In this document: one piece after another, positions 8,768 to 17,272 of the stretch
Layout: each line of letters starts with the position of its first letter
Position numbering within the stretch: position 1 is the stretch's first letter
Assembly (NCBI GenBank): GCA_963933885.1
Contig: CAWVWF010000007.1
Span: 1-46,353 of the forward strand
Length of the DNA: 46,353 nucleotides
Reading direction: 5' to 3'
Source of the DNA: CAWVWF01 sp963933885
GTDB taxonomy: Bacteria > Bacteroidota > Bacteroidia > Flavobacteriales_C > GCA-002722245
Position numbers and translations under genes: made by a program
The notes under the pieces: model-generated
The model's database searches: none
The model's input: the letters and a program-made list of their open reading frames with translations, nothing else
Told to the model about the DNA's origin: nothing

Positions 8768-9556
8768 TTATAAATCAGCAGCTTGAGCAACAAGCTCAGC
8801 AAGATCCATTACTTTAACTTCTCTATTTCTATTCTTCAACTTCACACCATCTGTAATCATTGTGTTACAAAATGGACATCCAGTAGCAATGATCGAAGGA
8901 TTAAGCTCTAATGCCTCCTCTGTTCTCTCAATATTAATGTCTTTCGTCCCCTTTTCAGGTTCTTTAAACATTTGCGCTCCTCCTGCTCCACAACAAAGTC
9001 CTTTTGTTTTGCAACGTTTCATTTCAGCCAATTCAACATCTAATTTTTCAATTAGAGATCGAGGTGCATCATAAACTTCGTTTGCTCTACCTAAGTAACA
9101 TGGATCGTGATAAGTAATTCTCTTTCCTTTAAAATCCCCACCTTCAACTTTTAGTTTCCCAGAATCTAATAGCTCTTGGATAAGTTGTGTGTGATGAATC
9201 ACTTCGTATTTCCCTCCTAATTCTGGGTATTCGTTTTTAAGCGTATTGAAACAATGAGGACAAGTAGTAACAATTTTTTTTATTGAATAACTATCCAACA
9301 CCTGGATATTCATCATAGCTTGCATTTGAAACAAGAACTCGTTACCAGCTCTTTTTGCAGGATCTCCAGTACAAGATTCTTCTTTTCCTAAAACAGCGTA
9401 CTTCATGCCAACTTTAGTTAAAATCTTAGCAAATGCTCTAGTGATCTTTTTAGCTCTATCATCAAAACTTCCAGCACAACCAACCCAAAATAAAATTTCA
9501 GGAGATTCACCTTTAGCAATAAAATCAGCCATTGTAGGTACTTTCAATTCAGCCAT
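8768..9556 (-). CDS. CCG-domain (Fe-S)-binding oxidoreductase subunit, HdrB/GlpC/LutA-like
   Basis: A 262-residue soluble protein with two cysteine-rich CCG domains. The first includes WVGCAGSF (about 25-32), a Cys at about 62 and CPHC (about 99-102); the second has DPCYLG (about 151-156), LCCGAGG (about 187-193) and CPFC (about 228-231). Such domains hold Fe-S clusters in heterodisulfide reductase B, glycolate oxidase and lactate utilisation proteins. It starts three bases after the membrane Fe-S protein upstream, so the two should form one complex that moves electrons between the quinone pool and a soluble partner. The substrate is unknown. Confidence 0.88.
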   Translation of the reverse strand: MAELKVPTMADFIAKGESPEILFWVGCAGSFDDRAKKITRAFAKILTKVGMKYAVLGKEESCTGDPAKRAGNEFLFQMQAMMNIQVLDSYSIKKIVTTCPHCFNTLKNEYPELGGKYEVIHHTQLIQELLDSGKLKVEGGDFKGKRITYHDPCYLGRANEVYDAPRSLIEKLDVELAEMKRCKTKGLCCGAGGAQMFKEPEKGTKDINIERTEEALELNPSIIATGCPFCNTMITDGVKLKNRNREVKVMDLAELVAQAADL

Positions 9557-9559
9557 AAC

Positions 9560-10888
9560 TTAATCTTCTTCAGATGCCCAATTAATTCTATCCGCCGCTG
9601 GAAAAGCCCAAGGCGCACCATTATTCTCTATATTACCAAACACAACATTAAGCTCATTTGGTGCTTCAGATTTCTCCATTACTAAGAACCTTCTCAAGTC
9701 AACTATAACAGCAAGAGGGTCATTATTAACAGGACAAGCTTCTGTACATGCATTACATGATGTACATGCCCATAATTCTTCTGGTGTGATAAAATCATAC
9801 AATAATGATTTACCATCGTCAGCATCTTTTCCGTTCTTATCTATATTTGCTCCAACTTCTTCAACGCGATCTCTCACGTCCATCATAATTTTTCTTGGAG
9901 ATAACAATTTACCTGTTTGATTTGCTGGACATTCATCTGTACATCTACCACATTCCGTACAAGTATATCCATCCATTATACTTTTCCAAGATAAATCTGT
10001 AACATCTTTAGCTCCGAATGCCTCAGGAATAGGTGCATTAGGATCTGGAGCAGCATATGGATCAACATTAGGATCCATCATCATTTTCACTTGCTCTTGA
10101 ACAGATTCCATATTGGAAAGCTTTCCTTTTGCATCCAACTTAGAATAAAACACATTTGGAAAAGCAAGTAGAATATGAAAGTGTTTTGAAAAAGGCAGAT
10201 AAAGTAAGAACCCAAATATTCCAACAATATGAAACCACCAACAACTCCTTTCAATAATCACTAAAGTTGAACCTTCAAACATCCCCATAACTGGAGATAA
10301 CATTCCACTTAAAGGATAAGATCCAGCTTGAATATAACCATCAAAACCAATTGATTGTAATTGAAGATCCGCACCATTCATTATTAAGAAAGCAGACATT
10401 AATGCAATTTCAATAATTAAAATAATATTAGCATCACTTTTTGGCCAAGCAGTCATTTCAACTCCATTAAACCTCTTAATTTTTTTAGACAATCTTCTAA
10501 TAAGAAAAATAGCACAAGCTAATAAAACTCCAAGGGCTAAAAATTCGAAAGCTCCAATCAACACATCATAAGCACCTCCTAGAAACTCAGCAAAAACCCT
10601 GTGAGTTCCTAATACACCATCAACTACTATTTCTAGAACTTCAATGTTAATTAACATGAAACCAACATATACTATGATATGTAAAGCTCCAGAGATAGGC
10701 TTCTTGGTCATTTTACTTTGTCCAACCGCTACTCTAAACATTTTATTGAATCTTTCTCCTTTTCGATCAGAGCGATTCTCATCTTTACCAAGAAGAATAT
10801 TTCTTCTTATCTTCTTTACTCTTAAACTAAATATGATACCCGTTGTTAGTAATAAGGCAACAAATATAATGTTCGGTAAAAACTCCAT
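9560..10888 (-). CDS. Membrane (Fe-S)-binding protein, NarI/DsrM/HdrE-like with a ferredoxin domain
   Basis: A 442-residue protein whose N-terminal part (1 to about 245) has five or so membrane helices with His residues that could hold heme b, followed by a cytosolic domain with two 4Fe-4S motifs: C310, C313, C316, C320 (CTECGRCTDEC) and C375, C378, C381, C385 (CTSCNACTEAC). This matches the fused HdrE/HdrC type of quinone-linked electron-transfer subunits. Its partner is the CCG protein that starts three bases downstream. Twelve bases separate it from mlaD upstream, so it sits in one transcription unit with envelope genes. Confidence 0.88.
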   Translation of the reverse strand: MEFLPNIIFVALLLTTGIIFSLRVKKIRRNILLGKDENRSDRKGERFNKMFRVAVGQSKMTKKPISGALHIIVYVGFMLINIEVLEIVVDGVLGTHRVFAEFLGGAYDVLIGAFEFLALGVLLACAIFLIRRLSKKIKRFNGVEMTAWPKSDANIILIIEIALMSAFLIMNGADLQLQSIGFDGYIQAGSYPLSGMLSPVMGMFEGSTLVIIERSCWWFHIVGIFGFLLYLPFSKHFHILLAFPNVFYSKLDAKGKLSNMESVQEQVKMMMDPNVDPYAAPDPNAPIPEAFGAKDVTDLSWKSIMDGYTCTECGRCTDECPANQTGKLLSPRKIMMDVRDRVEEVGANIDKNGKDADDGKSLLYDFITPEELWACTSCNACTEACPVNNDPLAVIVDLRRFLVMEKSEAPNELNVVFGNIENNGAPWAFPAADRINWASEED

Positions 10889-10900
10889 TTACAGATCTAT

Positions 10901-12061
10901 TTAATTAGAATACTTTTTCAATATTGATTTCAACTTCACTGAATCACAACCCGTTGTGCAAGAATCTGAAAGTTCATTCAATAACTCTTGAGATTTATCA
11001 TCTTTATCACCAGTAAGTCCTGCTTTTAACAACGCATTTTTAAAGAATTGGTTATACTCTGTACTATCTCTTTCCTTAACATCTTTTTTTCGCTTACTTC
11101 CGAAGTTGAATAAAGAGATATTCACGTACCTTCCAGGATTTTGCTTAAAGTCCATTAATAGAAAATCTAAATCTGCGGTTGCTAAAACAATATTCTCATA
11201 TAACTGTTTATCTTTTAACAACATACCAATTGTCCCTTCACCTTTATTAATATCTTCCATGATAGTAGTCGTTTCGTTTAAAACGTTATTAACTCTATCA
11301 ATCGTTCCTTTCAAATTTGCTTTCGCCAAAGAATCAGTGATATTATCCATGTTGGAAATCATTGAAGTAAGCGTCGCATTATTATTCTTTAGATTATTTG
11401 TTATAGAAGCAACGTTATTAATAATACTTGCTATCCTTGCTTTCTTCAACTCATCAACTATAGTATCCATAGATTCTGTTGCGTGAGTAATACTTCTTAT
11501 AGCTTTAGGAATCGCAGCAAATGAATTCTTTAAGTTAACCTGAGTTGTTGAATCTAATACACCTTGTAAACTAACTACCAATGTATTTATGGTACCAAGT
11601 AATTGATCTGTTTTAGCTTTCAATGGTGCAATTTGACCTTGAACCAAATCAGTTAAAGATTCAGACTTAATACCAATCAAAGTATCTGATGAATTTAAAG
11701 GTTTAACTCCATTGTTTATTTTCTTAAGGTTTAAAATCATAGTCCCCAATAAATCAGCACTTCCGACTTCAGCAATGGTACTATCCATTAATTCAACACC
11801 TTCTCTTGTAATTGAAAATTTAACTACCCAGCAATAACCATCAGTAGCTTTTCTATCAAAAATTACATCTGAAATCAAACCAATCTTAGCTCCTTCATAT
11901 CTAACATCGTTAGATGCTTGTAGCCCATCTAAGTTTTGATATTTCACAAAATACTCCACCTCAGGATTAAAAATATTGTTCCCACTTAAAAAGTTGGCTC
12001 CCCAATACAACATGAAAATTGCAGAAGTAACAATTAATCCAATTTTAAATTCTTTGCTCAC
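10901..12061 (-). CDS. MCE/MlaD domain lipid-transport protein
   Basis: A 386-residue protein with one N-terminal membrane anchor (KIGLIVTSAIFMLYWGANFL, about 6-25) and an MCE domain at about 35-115 (YFVKYQNLDGLQASNDVRYEGAKIG). A long region follows that is rich in Asn, Thr, Ile and Leu and predicted helical or coiled (about 130-330). This is the MlaD-type subunit of ABC systems that move phospholipids between the membranes. The permease and ATPase partners are not in the window. It begins 11 bases after the amidase stop and is probably cotranscribed with it. Confidence 0.85.
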   Translation of the reverse strand: MSKEFKIGLIVTSAIFMLYWGANFLSGNNIFNPEVEYFVKYQNLDGLQASNDVRYEGAKIGLISDVIFDRKATDGYCWVVKFSITREGVELMDSTIAEVGSADLLGTMILNLKKINNGVKPLNSSDTLIGIKSESLTDLVQGQIAPLKAKTDQLLGTINTLVVSLQGVLDSTTQVNLKNSFAAIPKAIRSITHATESMDTIVDELKKARIASIINNVASITNNLKNNNATLTSMISNMDNITDSLAKANLKGTIDRVNNVLNETTTIMEDINKGEGTIGMLLKDKQLYENIVLATADLDFLLMDFKQNPGRYVNISLFNFGSKRKKDVKERDSTEYNQFFKNALLKAGLTGDKDDKSQELLNELSDSCTTGCDSVKLKSILKKYSN

Positions 12062-12072
12062 ACGCTATAATT

Positions 12073-13410
12073 TTAATTCTTTCCTTTCTTAATAATCTCT
12101 CTTGCTTTTTTCATGGAGACTCTATCCCCGTTGAAGAAAGCAATAACAAATGCATCTCCGAAACCAGCATCTTTAACCTTCTTCTGAAGATCAACTGCTT
12201 CGTTTTGTGTAACGCAGTTTCCGACAGCATATTTAAAAGTTGTGGAAACTTTGTACTCAAAGATATCACTTAAGCCTTTAAACTTACGTGAATTTAAAGG
12301 AATTTTCTTACTTGAGGAAGTGATTTGCACTCGAAAGATTAAATCATGATTAATCGCTTTTGCCTTCTCTTTAGTATTTGCGATTTCAACAGCCTTTTTT
12401 GATGCTATTGATTTTTGAACTGAATCCGAATCTGCCTTTATTTGAGTATCCAATTTAATGGTTGATGCGGTATCCTTTTTCATTCCTAAAACCCTTACTA
12501 ATGTTGAATCCCATTTCGAAAAAACTAAAGCTTCTTCTTTCGAAATCTCAGAAGATGTAGCTCCCTCCATTTCTCTTTTATATTCTAAAAATGCTCTAAA
12601 AATCGCACCAGCTGTTGCTGCTTGTCCAGCCTCATCTTTCAACAATGTATGATCAGCTTTATTTGTTAAAAACCCCGTTTCTACTAACACACTAGGCATT
12701 GTTGTCCTGTACATAACCAACAAGACTCTTTGTCTGACTCCTCTACTTTTTCTTTTATTTCTTGATTGAAACTGGTGTTCGATCTTAGACGCGAAATTTA
12801 TACTCGACTCTAAATACTCTTGTTGATATAGTCCCATTAAAATATTAGCCATCGGACTATTTGGATCATAACCTTCGTAATTCTTTTCGTAATCTTTTTC
12901 TAGTAGAATTACAGAGTTCTCCCTTTTAGTTAATTCTAAATTTCGATCTGTATATTTGGTCCCCATCACAAAAGTTTCTGTTCCGAAGGCCTTTTTATTC
13001 TGAGCTGAGTTAGCATGAATACTGATAAAAAGATCCGCTTTATTCTTATTTGCAATTTTTGCACGATCCATTAATTTCACAAAAACATCAGTATCTCTAG
13101 TATAAATTACTTTTACATCCTTGAAATAATCTTGAACTAACTTCCCTAGTTTCAAAGCAACTCCTAAACAAACTGCTTTCTCTTGAACACTAGAACCTAA
13201 GCACCCTGGATCATGACCTCCGTGTCCTGCATCAATTACCAAAGTTTTTACTTTAAAGTTTTTACTTACTTGAGCATGAACTGAGGATGTTAAAAAAGTA
13301 AAAATAAGGAGTAATGAAGTAAGAATTAATGAACTTACTCGTTGACCAATCGGGGCTTGGTTTTTGGTGTAAACCCTTAAATTTTGCTTAATTTTGGTCA
13401 ATACTTTCAT
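12073..13410 (-). CDS. N-acetylmuramoyl-L-alanine amidase (Amidase_3) with a SPOR-like C-terminus
   Basis: A zinc amidase that cleaves the bond between MurNAc and the stem peptide. Zinc and catalytic segments are visible: VIDAGHGGHDPG, the IHAN segment (SIHANSA) and VETGFLTN. The last 90 residues (LIFRVQITSSSKK to VSMKKAREII) look like a SPOR domain that binds denuded glycan strands. I chose the ATG at 13410 (MKVLTKIKQN), followed by a hydrophobic export signal ending SSVHAQ. The frame stays open to 13683, but that extension covers the start of the divergent lptD and has no signal character. The two genes point away from each other with only about 40 bases between starts. Confidence 0.9.
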   Translation of the reverse strand: MKVLTKIKQNLRVYTKNQAPIGQRVSSLILTSLLLIFTFLTSSVHAQVSKNFKVKTLVIDAGHGGHDPGCLGSSVQEKAVCLGVALKLGKLVQDYFKDVKVIYTRDTDVFVKLMDRAKIANKNKADLFISIHANSAQNKKAFGTETFVMGTKYTDRNLELTKRENSVILLEKDYEKNYEGYDPNSPMANILMGLYQQEYLESSINFASKIEHQFQSRNKRKSRGVRQRVLLVMYRTTMPSVLVETGFLTNKADHTLLKDEAGQAATAGAIFRAFLEYKREMEGATSSEISKEEALVFSKWDSTLVRVLGMKKDTASTIKLDTQIKADSDSVQKSIASKKAVEIANTKEKAKAINHDLIFRVQITSSSKKIPLNSRKFKGLSDIFEYKVSTTFKYAVGNCVTQNEAVDLQKKVKDAGFGDAFVIAFFNGDRVSMKKAREIIKKGKN

Positions 13411-13450
13411 AAACTTAAAACTGATTTCCAAGGGGAATAGTATAAATAAT

Positions 13451-15949
13451 TTGAATACTAAATTAAACATAAGATCGAGTGTTTTAATGGTTCTATTAGG
13501 ATTATTAATTAACAATGCTTTCGCTAAAACTATTGATCCCGTTAATTTTTTGATCAATGGTGACACAAATCTGTCTCCGATTGATAGTTTGGGAAAGAAT
13601 CTTATAATTGATTCCGATATTTCCCCAAACGCTCCCAAATTTAAAGTTAAGTACACAGCTAACGATTCTATTGATTTCGACAACGCTAATCAAATCGTGT
13701 ACCTATATGGAAAGGCTAAGGTAGAATATGACAAAATAAGTTTAGAAGCTGATTTCATAAAGGTTTATATCGGTACAAATGAGGTACATGCTTTCAGCAA
13801 AAAAGACAGCACAGGAAAAGTTATTGAGAAGGTAGTTTTCACTGACGAGGGAGAAACTTTTACAGCTAAAGAAATGGGCTATAATTTCAGCTCAAAAAAA
13901 GGTAGAATAATAGAAACAACAACTCAACAAGGTGAAATGTATTTGCTTTCTGAAAAAGGAAAAAAAATGCCAAATAATGAGATTTTCTTAAAAAGAGGAA
14001 AAATTACTACTTGTGATGCTGAACATCCTCACTTCTATTTTGAAGCAACAAAACTTAAGGTTATTCCCGGTAAAAAAATTATTGTCGGACCAACAAACCT
14101 AATTATAAGAGAATTAAGAACACCTCTTATAATCCCTTTTGGAATGTTTCCTAACAATCAGAAAAAACAATCGGGGGTGTTAATCCCAGGTTACGCTAGT
14201 GGTCAAAATGGATATGGATTAGAAAAACTTGGTTTTCATTGGGCTATAAATGAATATGTACATGCTGAGATCTTAACTGACGTATATTTCTCAGGTACTT
14301 TTCGAGTTTCTACAGAATTCGCTTATAAAAAGAGATATAAATACAATGGTAAATTTATTGTAAACTACAACAATATAGTTACTGGAACTAAAGATTTAAA
14401 AGATTACAATCCATCAAGTGATTTCAAAATAAAGTGGACTTTCAATCAAGAATCGCAAGCTCATCCAAAAAGTAAATTTAGTATTCAAATAGATGCTAAG
14501 TCTCCCAAATTCAATCAAACGCAAAACATTAATAGTACAACAGCTGTATCTTCCGTTCAGAGTTATAATAGTTCTAGTTTAAACTGGAGATGGACTGAAA
14601 AGAAATGGAACTTAAACATTAATTCCAAACTTGATCAAAACTTCACTCAAGAAAAAGTTGATTTAACACTTCCTAGTTTAACATTTAATGTAAATCCAAT
14701 TAAACTTGGAGATTTTAACATTAGTACAAATGCTGTGATTTCAAACAAAACCTCTCGTAGTGAATCTGACTTCTTTGATAAAGAAACGTTAGACAACTTT
14801 AGAAATGGAGCAAAAGCTAACTTTAGAATTGGAATGTCGAAAAGATGGAAAATCGCAAAATACATTAATGTAACAACGCCTAGTTTGACATGGAATTCAT
14901 ATTTAATCACTGAAGAAATCAAAAAAACTCAAGGGACTACAGGCCTAGTTAATGATACAAGTTCAACTGCAAAACACGCTTTTGATTTAGCGCTAGGAAA
15001 CTTCGGTTTAAACACTAAAATTTACGGTAATTATGGATTTAGAACAAAAAAAGAAGGAAGGTACCTGAAGGGATTTCGCCATACATTAACGCCTTCAGCT
15101 ACATTAATCTATAGACCTGATCAATTTATGGTGTGGCAAGGGATTAATGACACAATTACCGACCTGATTTCAGGTCAGCATACTGAATATAGCAAATACT
15201 CAACTGCTGTTTATAGACCTAATGCAAGCAAGGCTGCTAGTGTTAATTTCTCTTTGGATCAGAATTTACAAACTAAGGTTCTTGATAGAAATGACTCTAC
15301 GAGATCCAAATACAATACAGTTAACATAATCAATGCCTTTAGAGTTAACTCTTCTTACAACTTCCTTAAGGATTCTTTAAACTGGAGTGATTTATCATTT
15401 GTATTAAACACTACTCCTGGATTCTTAAAAAACTTAAATGTAGAGGGACGATTTTCTCCATATGCAATTAATGAAGAGGGATACGTGTTTGATAGTTTAC
15501 TATGGAAAAATGGTAGCGCTGGAAGGTTAACAGATTTTAAAATTAAAACAAGAATTGATTTAAAACGTCTCGACTTAGTGAATTGGATCTTTAAAAAGAA
15601 AACACTTCCTAAAGATAATTTCAAATGGAGTTTAACATTAAATTATACATACTCCTATACTAAACCAGCTTTAGATGCAACCATCAACCAATCCTTAGGA
15701 TTGAATGGAAGTTTTCAATTATCAAAAAACTGGTCTTTTACTTACAACCTTCCTGTTAACATAAAGAGTTTAGATTTCTCACCTAGTTCTTACTTCAATT
15801 TCACTAGAAGTTTACATTGTTGGGAAATGACGTTTAACTACTTCCCTTTCCAAGAGCAAACAAATTATACATTTACAATTAGACCAAAAGCAGGTTTATT
15901 ATCAGATCTTAAATACGACAAGAAAAGATCTGGAGGTACCGCAAACTAA
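13451..15949 (+). CDS. lptD: LPS-assembly protein LptD, Bacteroidota type
   Basis: About 832 residues: an export signal ending NNAFA, an OstA/LptA-like N-terminal domain (IVYLYGKAKVEYDKISLEAD onward, about the first 230 residues) and a large beta-barrel typical of Bacteroidota LptD (GLEKLGFHWAINEYVHAEI). It would insert lipopolysaccharide into the outer leaflet. The start is uncertain: ATG at 13487 gives a signal without a basic N-region, while TTG at 13451 restores Lys and Arg before the hydrophobic core, so I prefer the TTG. A still longer TTG frame from 13394 would overlap the amidase and is unlikely. ridA follows 14 bases after the stop. Confidence 0.85.
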   Translation: MNTKLNIRSSVLMVLLGLLINNAFAKTIDPVNFLINGDTNLSPIDSLGKNLIIDSDISPNAPKFKVKYTANDSIDFDNANQIVYLYGKAKVEYDKISLEADFIKVYIGTNEVHAFSKKDSTGKVIEKVVFTDEGETFTAKEMGYNFSSKKGRIIETTTQQGEMYLLSEKGKKMPNNEIFLKRGKITTCDAEHPHFYFEATKLKVIPGKKIIVGPTNLIIRELRTPLIIPFGMFPNNQKKQSGVLIPGYASGQNGYGLEKLGFHWAINEYVHAEILTDVYFSGTFRVSTEFAYKKRYKYNGKFIVNYNNIVTGTKDLKDYNPSSDFKIKWTFNQESQAHPKSKFSIQIDAKSPKFNQTQNINSTTAVSSVQSYNSSSLNWRWTEKKWNLNINSKLDQNFTQEKVDLTLPSLTFNVNPIKLGDFNISTNAVISNKTSRSESDFFDKETLDNFRNGAKANFRIGMSKRWKIAKYINVTTPSLTWNSYLITEEIKKTQGTTGLVNDTSSTAKHAFDLALGNFGLNTKIYGNYGFRTKKEGRYLKGFRHTLTPSATLIYRPDQFMVWQGINDTITDLISGQHTEYSKYSTAVYRPNASKAASVNFSLDQNLQTKVLDRNDSTRSKYNTVNIINAFRVNSSYNFLKDSLNWSDLSFVLNTTPGFLKNLNVEGRFSPYAINEEGYVFDSLLWKNGSAGRLTDFKIKTRIDLKRLDLVNWIFKKKTLPKDNFKWSLTLNYTYSYTKPALDATINQSLGLNGSFQLSKNWSFTYNLPVNIKSLDFSPSSYFNFTRSLHCWEMTFNYFPFQEQTNYTFTIRPKAGLLSDLKYDKKRSGGTAN

Positions 15950-15963
15950 AAACTCACATTATT

Positions 15964-16344
15964 ATGGCTACGATTATTAACACTAAAAATGCACCAGCGC
16001 CAATAGGACCTTACAATCAATCTGTAAAAGTTGGAAATATCTTACTTGTATCAGGACAAATTGCGTTGATTGCTGAAACAATGGAGCTAGTAGAAGGTGG
16101 TGTTGAAGAAGAGACTCATCAAGTAATGAAAAACATTGGAGCTATCTTAAAAGAAGCCGGATTAGATTACTCAAATATCGCTAAAGCTTCTATTTTCTGT
16201 AAAGACTTAGGTGACTTTGCTAAAATCAACGAAATCTATGGTTCTTATTTCACTAGTGATTTTCCTGCAAGAGAATGTGTTGAAGTAGCAAGACTGCCAA
16301 AAGATGTTGCTGTTGAGATTTCAGTAATAGCAGAAGCTATATAG
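15964..16344 (+). CDS. ridA: RidA family enamine/imine deaminase
   Basis: A 126-residue YjgF/YER057c/UK114 protein, the usual family length. The N-terminal IGPYNQSVKVGNILLVSGQIAL and the C-terminal FPARECVEVARLPKDVAVEI, with its substrate-carboxylate-binding arginine, are typical. RidA hydrolyses reactive 2-aminoacrylate and related imines made by PLP enzymes. It follows lptD by 14 bases on the same strand; this pairing looks like chromosomal linkage rather than a shared function. Confidence 0.93.
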   Translation: MATIINTKNAPAPIGPYNQSVKVGNILLVSGQIALIAETMELVEGGVEEETHQVMKNIGAILKEAGLDYSNIAKASIFCKDLGDFAKINEIYGSYFTSDFPARECVEVARLPKDVAVEISVIAEAI

Positions 16345-16387
16345 AAATTAATTATTTAAAAAAAAATTGTGTTAATTAAGTTTAATG

Positions 16388-16630
16388 TTTATCCGCTTCT
16401 TTACCCAAGGCTTTTCTTTATATATAATCACCCAACAACGTCCCCCCTTTACCGAAAGGGATCAAGAGGGTCATAGCACCTGATTTTTAATTTAACTTAA
16501 AAAAAAAGCGTCTGGAGACCCGATTGTAAAGACACACGCATATCCTACGGAACATGACGCGCGAGAATCGGGTAGTTAAGTGGCTAAACCTAATCAATCA
16601 TAAACTGCTTTGGGTAAAGTTGCGGATAAG
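16388..16630. mobile_element. 243-bp non-coding element with 24-bp imperfect terminal inverted repeats (MITE-like)
   Basis: The ends at 16388-16411 and 16607-16630 are inverted copies that match at 20 of 24 positions without gaps, each starting with TTATCCGC one base in and carrying CTTTACCCAA inside. The interior has no open frame but contains a second inverted pair, ACCCGATT (16518-16525) and AATCGGGT (16566-16573), and a small hairpin near 16445-16460. Similarity of the ends continues a few bases outward. This is the form of a miniature inverted-repeat element or a deleted IS. No clear target duplication was found. Confidence 0.6.
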
Positions 16631-16638
16631 CATATTAA

Positions 16639-16707
16639 GTTTCCAGTACTAATCTTAAGGATGTAAATTCCTTTTGATAAGTCTGAAACGTCAATTACTT
16701 GTGTGTC
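16639..16707 (-). pseudogene. Orphan fragment of a T9SS C-terminal sorting domain
   Basis: The minus strand reads DTQVIDVSDLSKGIYILKIS then TGN, the penultimate strands of a type A T9SS sorting domain. An in-frame TGA lies directly before it, and the final strand is replaced by sequence of the adjoining inverted-repeat element. Nothing of the rest of the gene remains. It is best read as the tail of a lost secreted protein trapped between two mobile-element relics. Confidence 0.6.
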
Positions 16708-16714
16708 TCACTAA

Positions 16715-16921
16715 GAAAATGGGATCAGTGTAAAAAGTGTCAATACTGTAATCAGAACAATCCAACAACATTACCTATCAATTCTAAATTACTTTGATAA
16801 TCGAAGCGCAAATGCTTCAGCCGAATCTTTCAATGCTAAAATCAAAGCTTTTAAAACACAATTCAGAGGCGTTCGTGATGTGAATTATTTCCTTTTTAGA
16901 TTAGAGAAAATTTTTACTTAA
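16715..16921 (+). pseudogene. C-terminal remnant of an ISAon1/ISL3-type transposase
   Basis: The plus strand has a frame without a start codon, opening after a TAA at 16712-16714, that ends at a TAA (16919-16921) and reads NYFDNRSANASAESFNAKIK followed by AFKTQFRGVRDVNYFLFRL. This matches the conserved C-terminus of DDE transposases of the ISL3-like/ISAon1 group common in Bacteroidota. The N-terminal three quarters are missing. It shows that an insertion sequence once occupied this site. Confidence 0.7.
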
Positions 16922-17075
16922 TATATTAAACCCACAACAATTGGTCTTGATTCCTTAAAATGCGACCTCGGACAATTCATAACGTGGTACCGAATAGTGT
17001 ACCGATCTATAGGGGGGATATTAAAAGTCTAATTCCAAGAAGATTGTTGAAAGACTAGTACGTTCAGTTTAGAGC
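16922..17075. other. Intergenic remainder between the transposase relic and tRNA-Asp
   Basis: No frame of useful length. A short direct repeat, GTACCGA, occurs twice within 25 bases (about 16986-17006). The stretch is probably the degraded far end of the same insertion sequence. Together with the preceding relics it accounts for the long gene-poor gap after ridA. Confidence 0.35.
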
Positions 17076-17102
17076 AAAAAAAAAGCCCAGTAAAAACTGG
17101 GC
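17076..17102 (-). terminator. Rho-independent terminator of tRNA-Asp
   Basis: A perfect 7-bp stem, GCCCAGT (17085-17091) and ACTGGGC (17096-17102), with a four-base loop. Read on the minus strand it is followed by nine T residues (17076-17084). It lies just downstream of the minus-strand tRNA gene. Confidence 0.85.
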
Positions 17103-17116
17103 TTCTCTTATTTCTG

Positions 17117-17190
17117 CGGTCTGGATGGGACTCGAACCCACGACACCCTGCGTGACAGGCAGGTACTCTAACCAACTGAGCTACCAGACC
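17117..17190 (-). tRNA. tRNA-Asp (GTC anticodon)
   Basis: A 74-nt cloverleaf on the minus strand. Acceptor stem GGTCTGG pairs with CCAGACC, the D-arm begins TAGCTCAGTTGG, the anticodon stem CCTGC/GCAGG encloses the loop CTGTCAC with anticodon GTC, the T-arm contains GGTTCGAGTCC, and the discriminator is G. The CCA end is not encoded. As an Asp tRNA with a GUN anticodon it is a substrate class of the Tgt enzyme encoded in the same window. Confidence 0.96.
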
Positions 17191-17272
17191 AAAGAACTTC
17201 TCTATCTCTAGAGGACTGCAAATATAAGGGACTTATTCTTTTTACACAAGTAAAAAGACAAATAAAATCAAC

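Noticed and set aside
13411..13683. 91-codon N-terminal extension of the amidase
   Set aside because: It covers the start and signal region of the divergent lptD and would place the amidase export signal far inside the protein.
16986..17006. Attachment site near tRNA-Asp based on the repeated GTACCGA
   Set aside because: The repeat is seven bases, does not match the tRNA 3' end, and no integrase is present.
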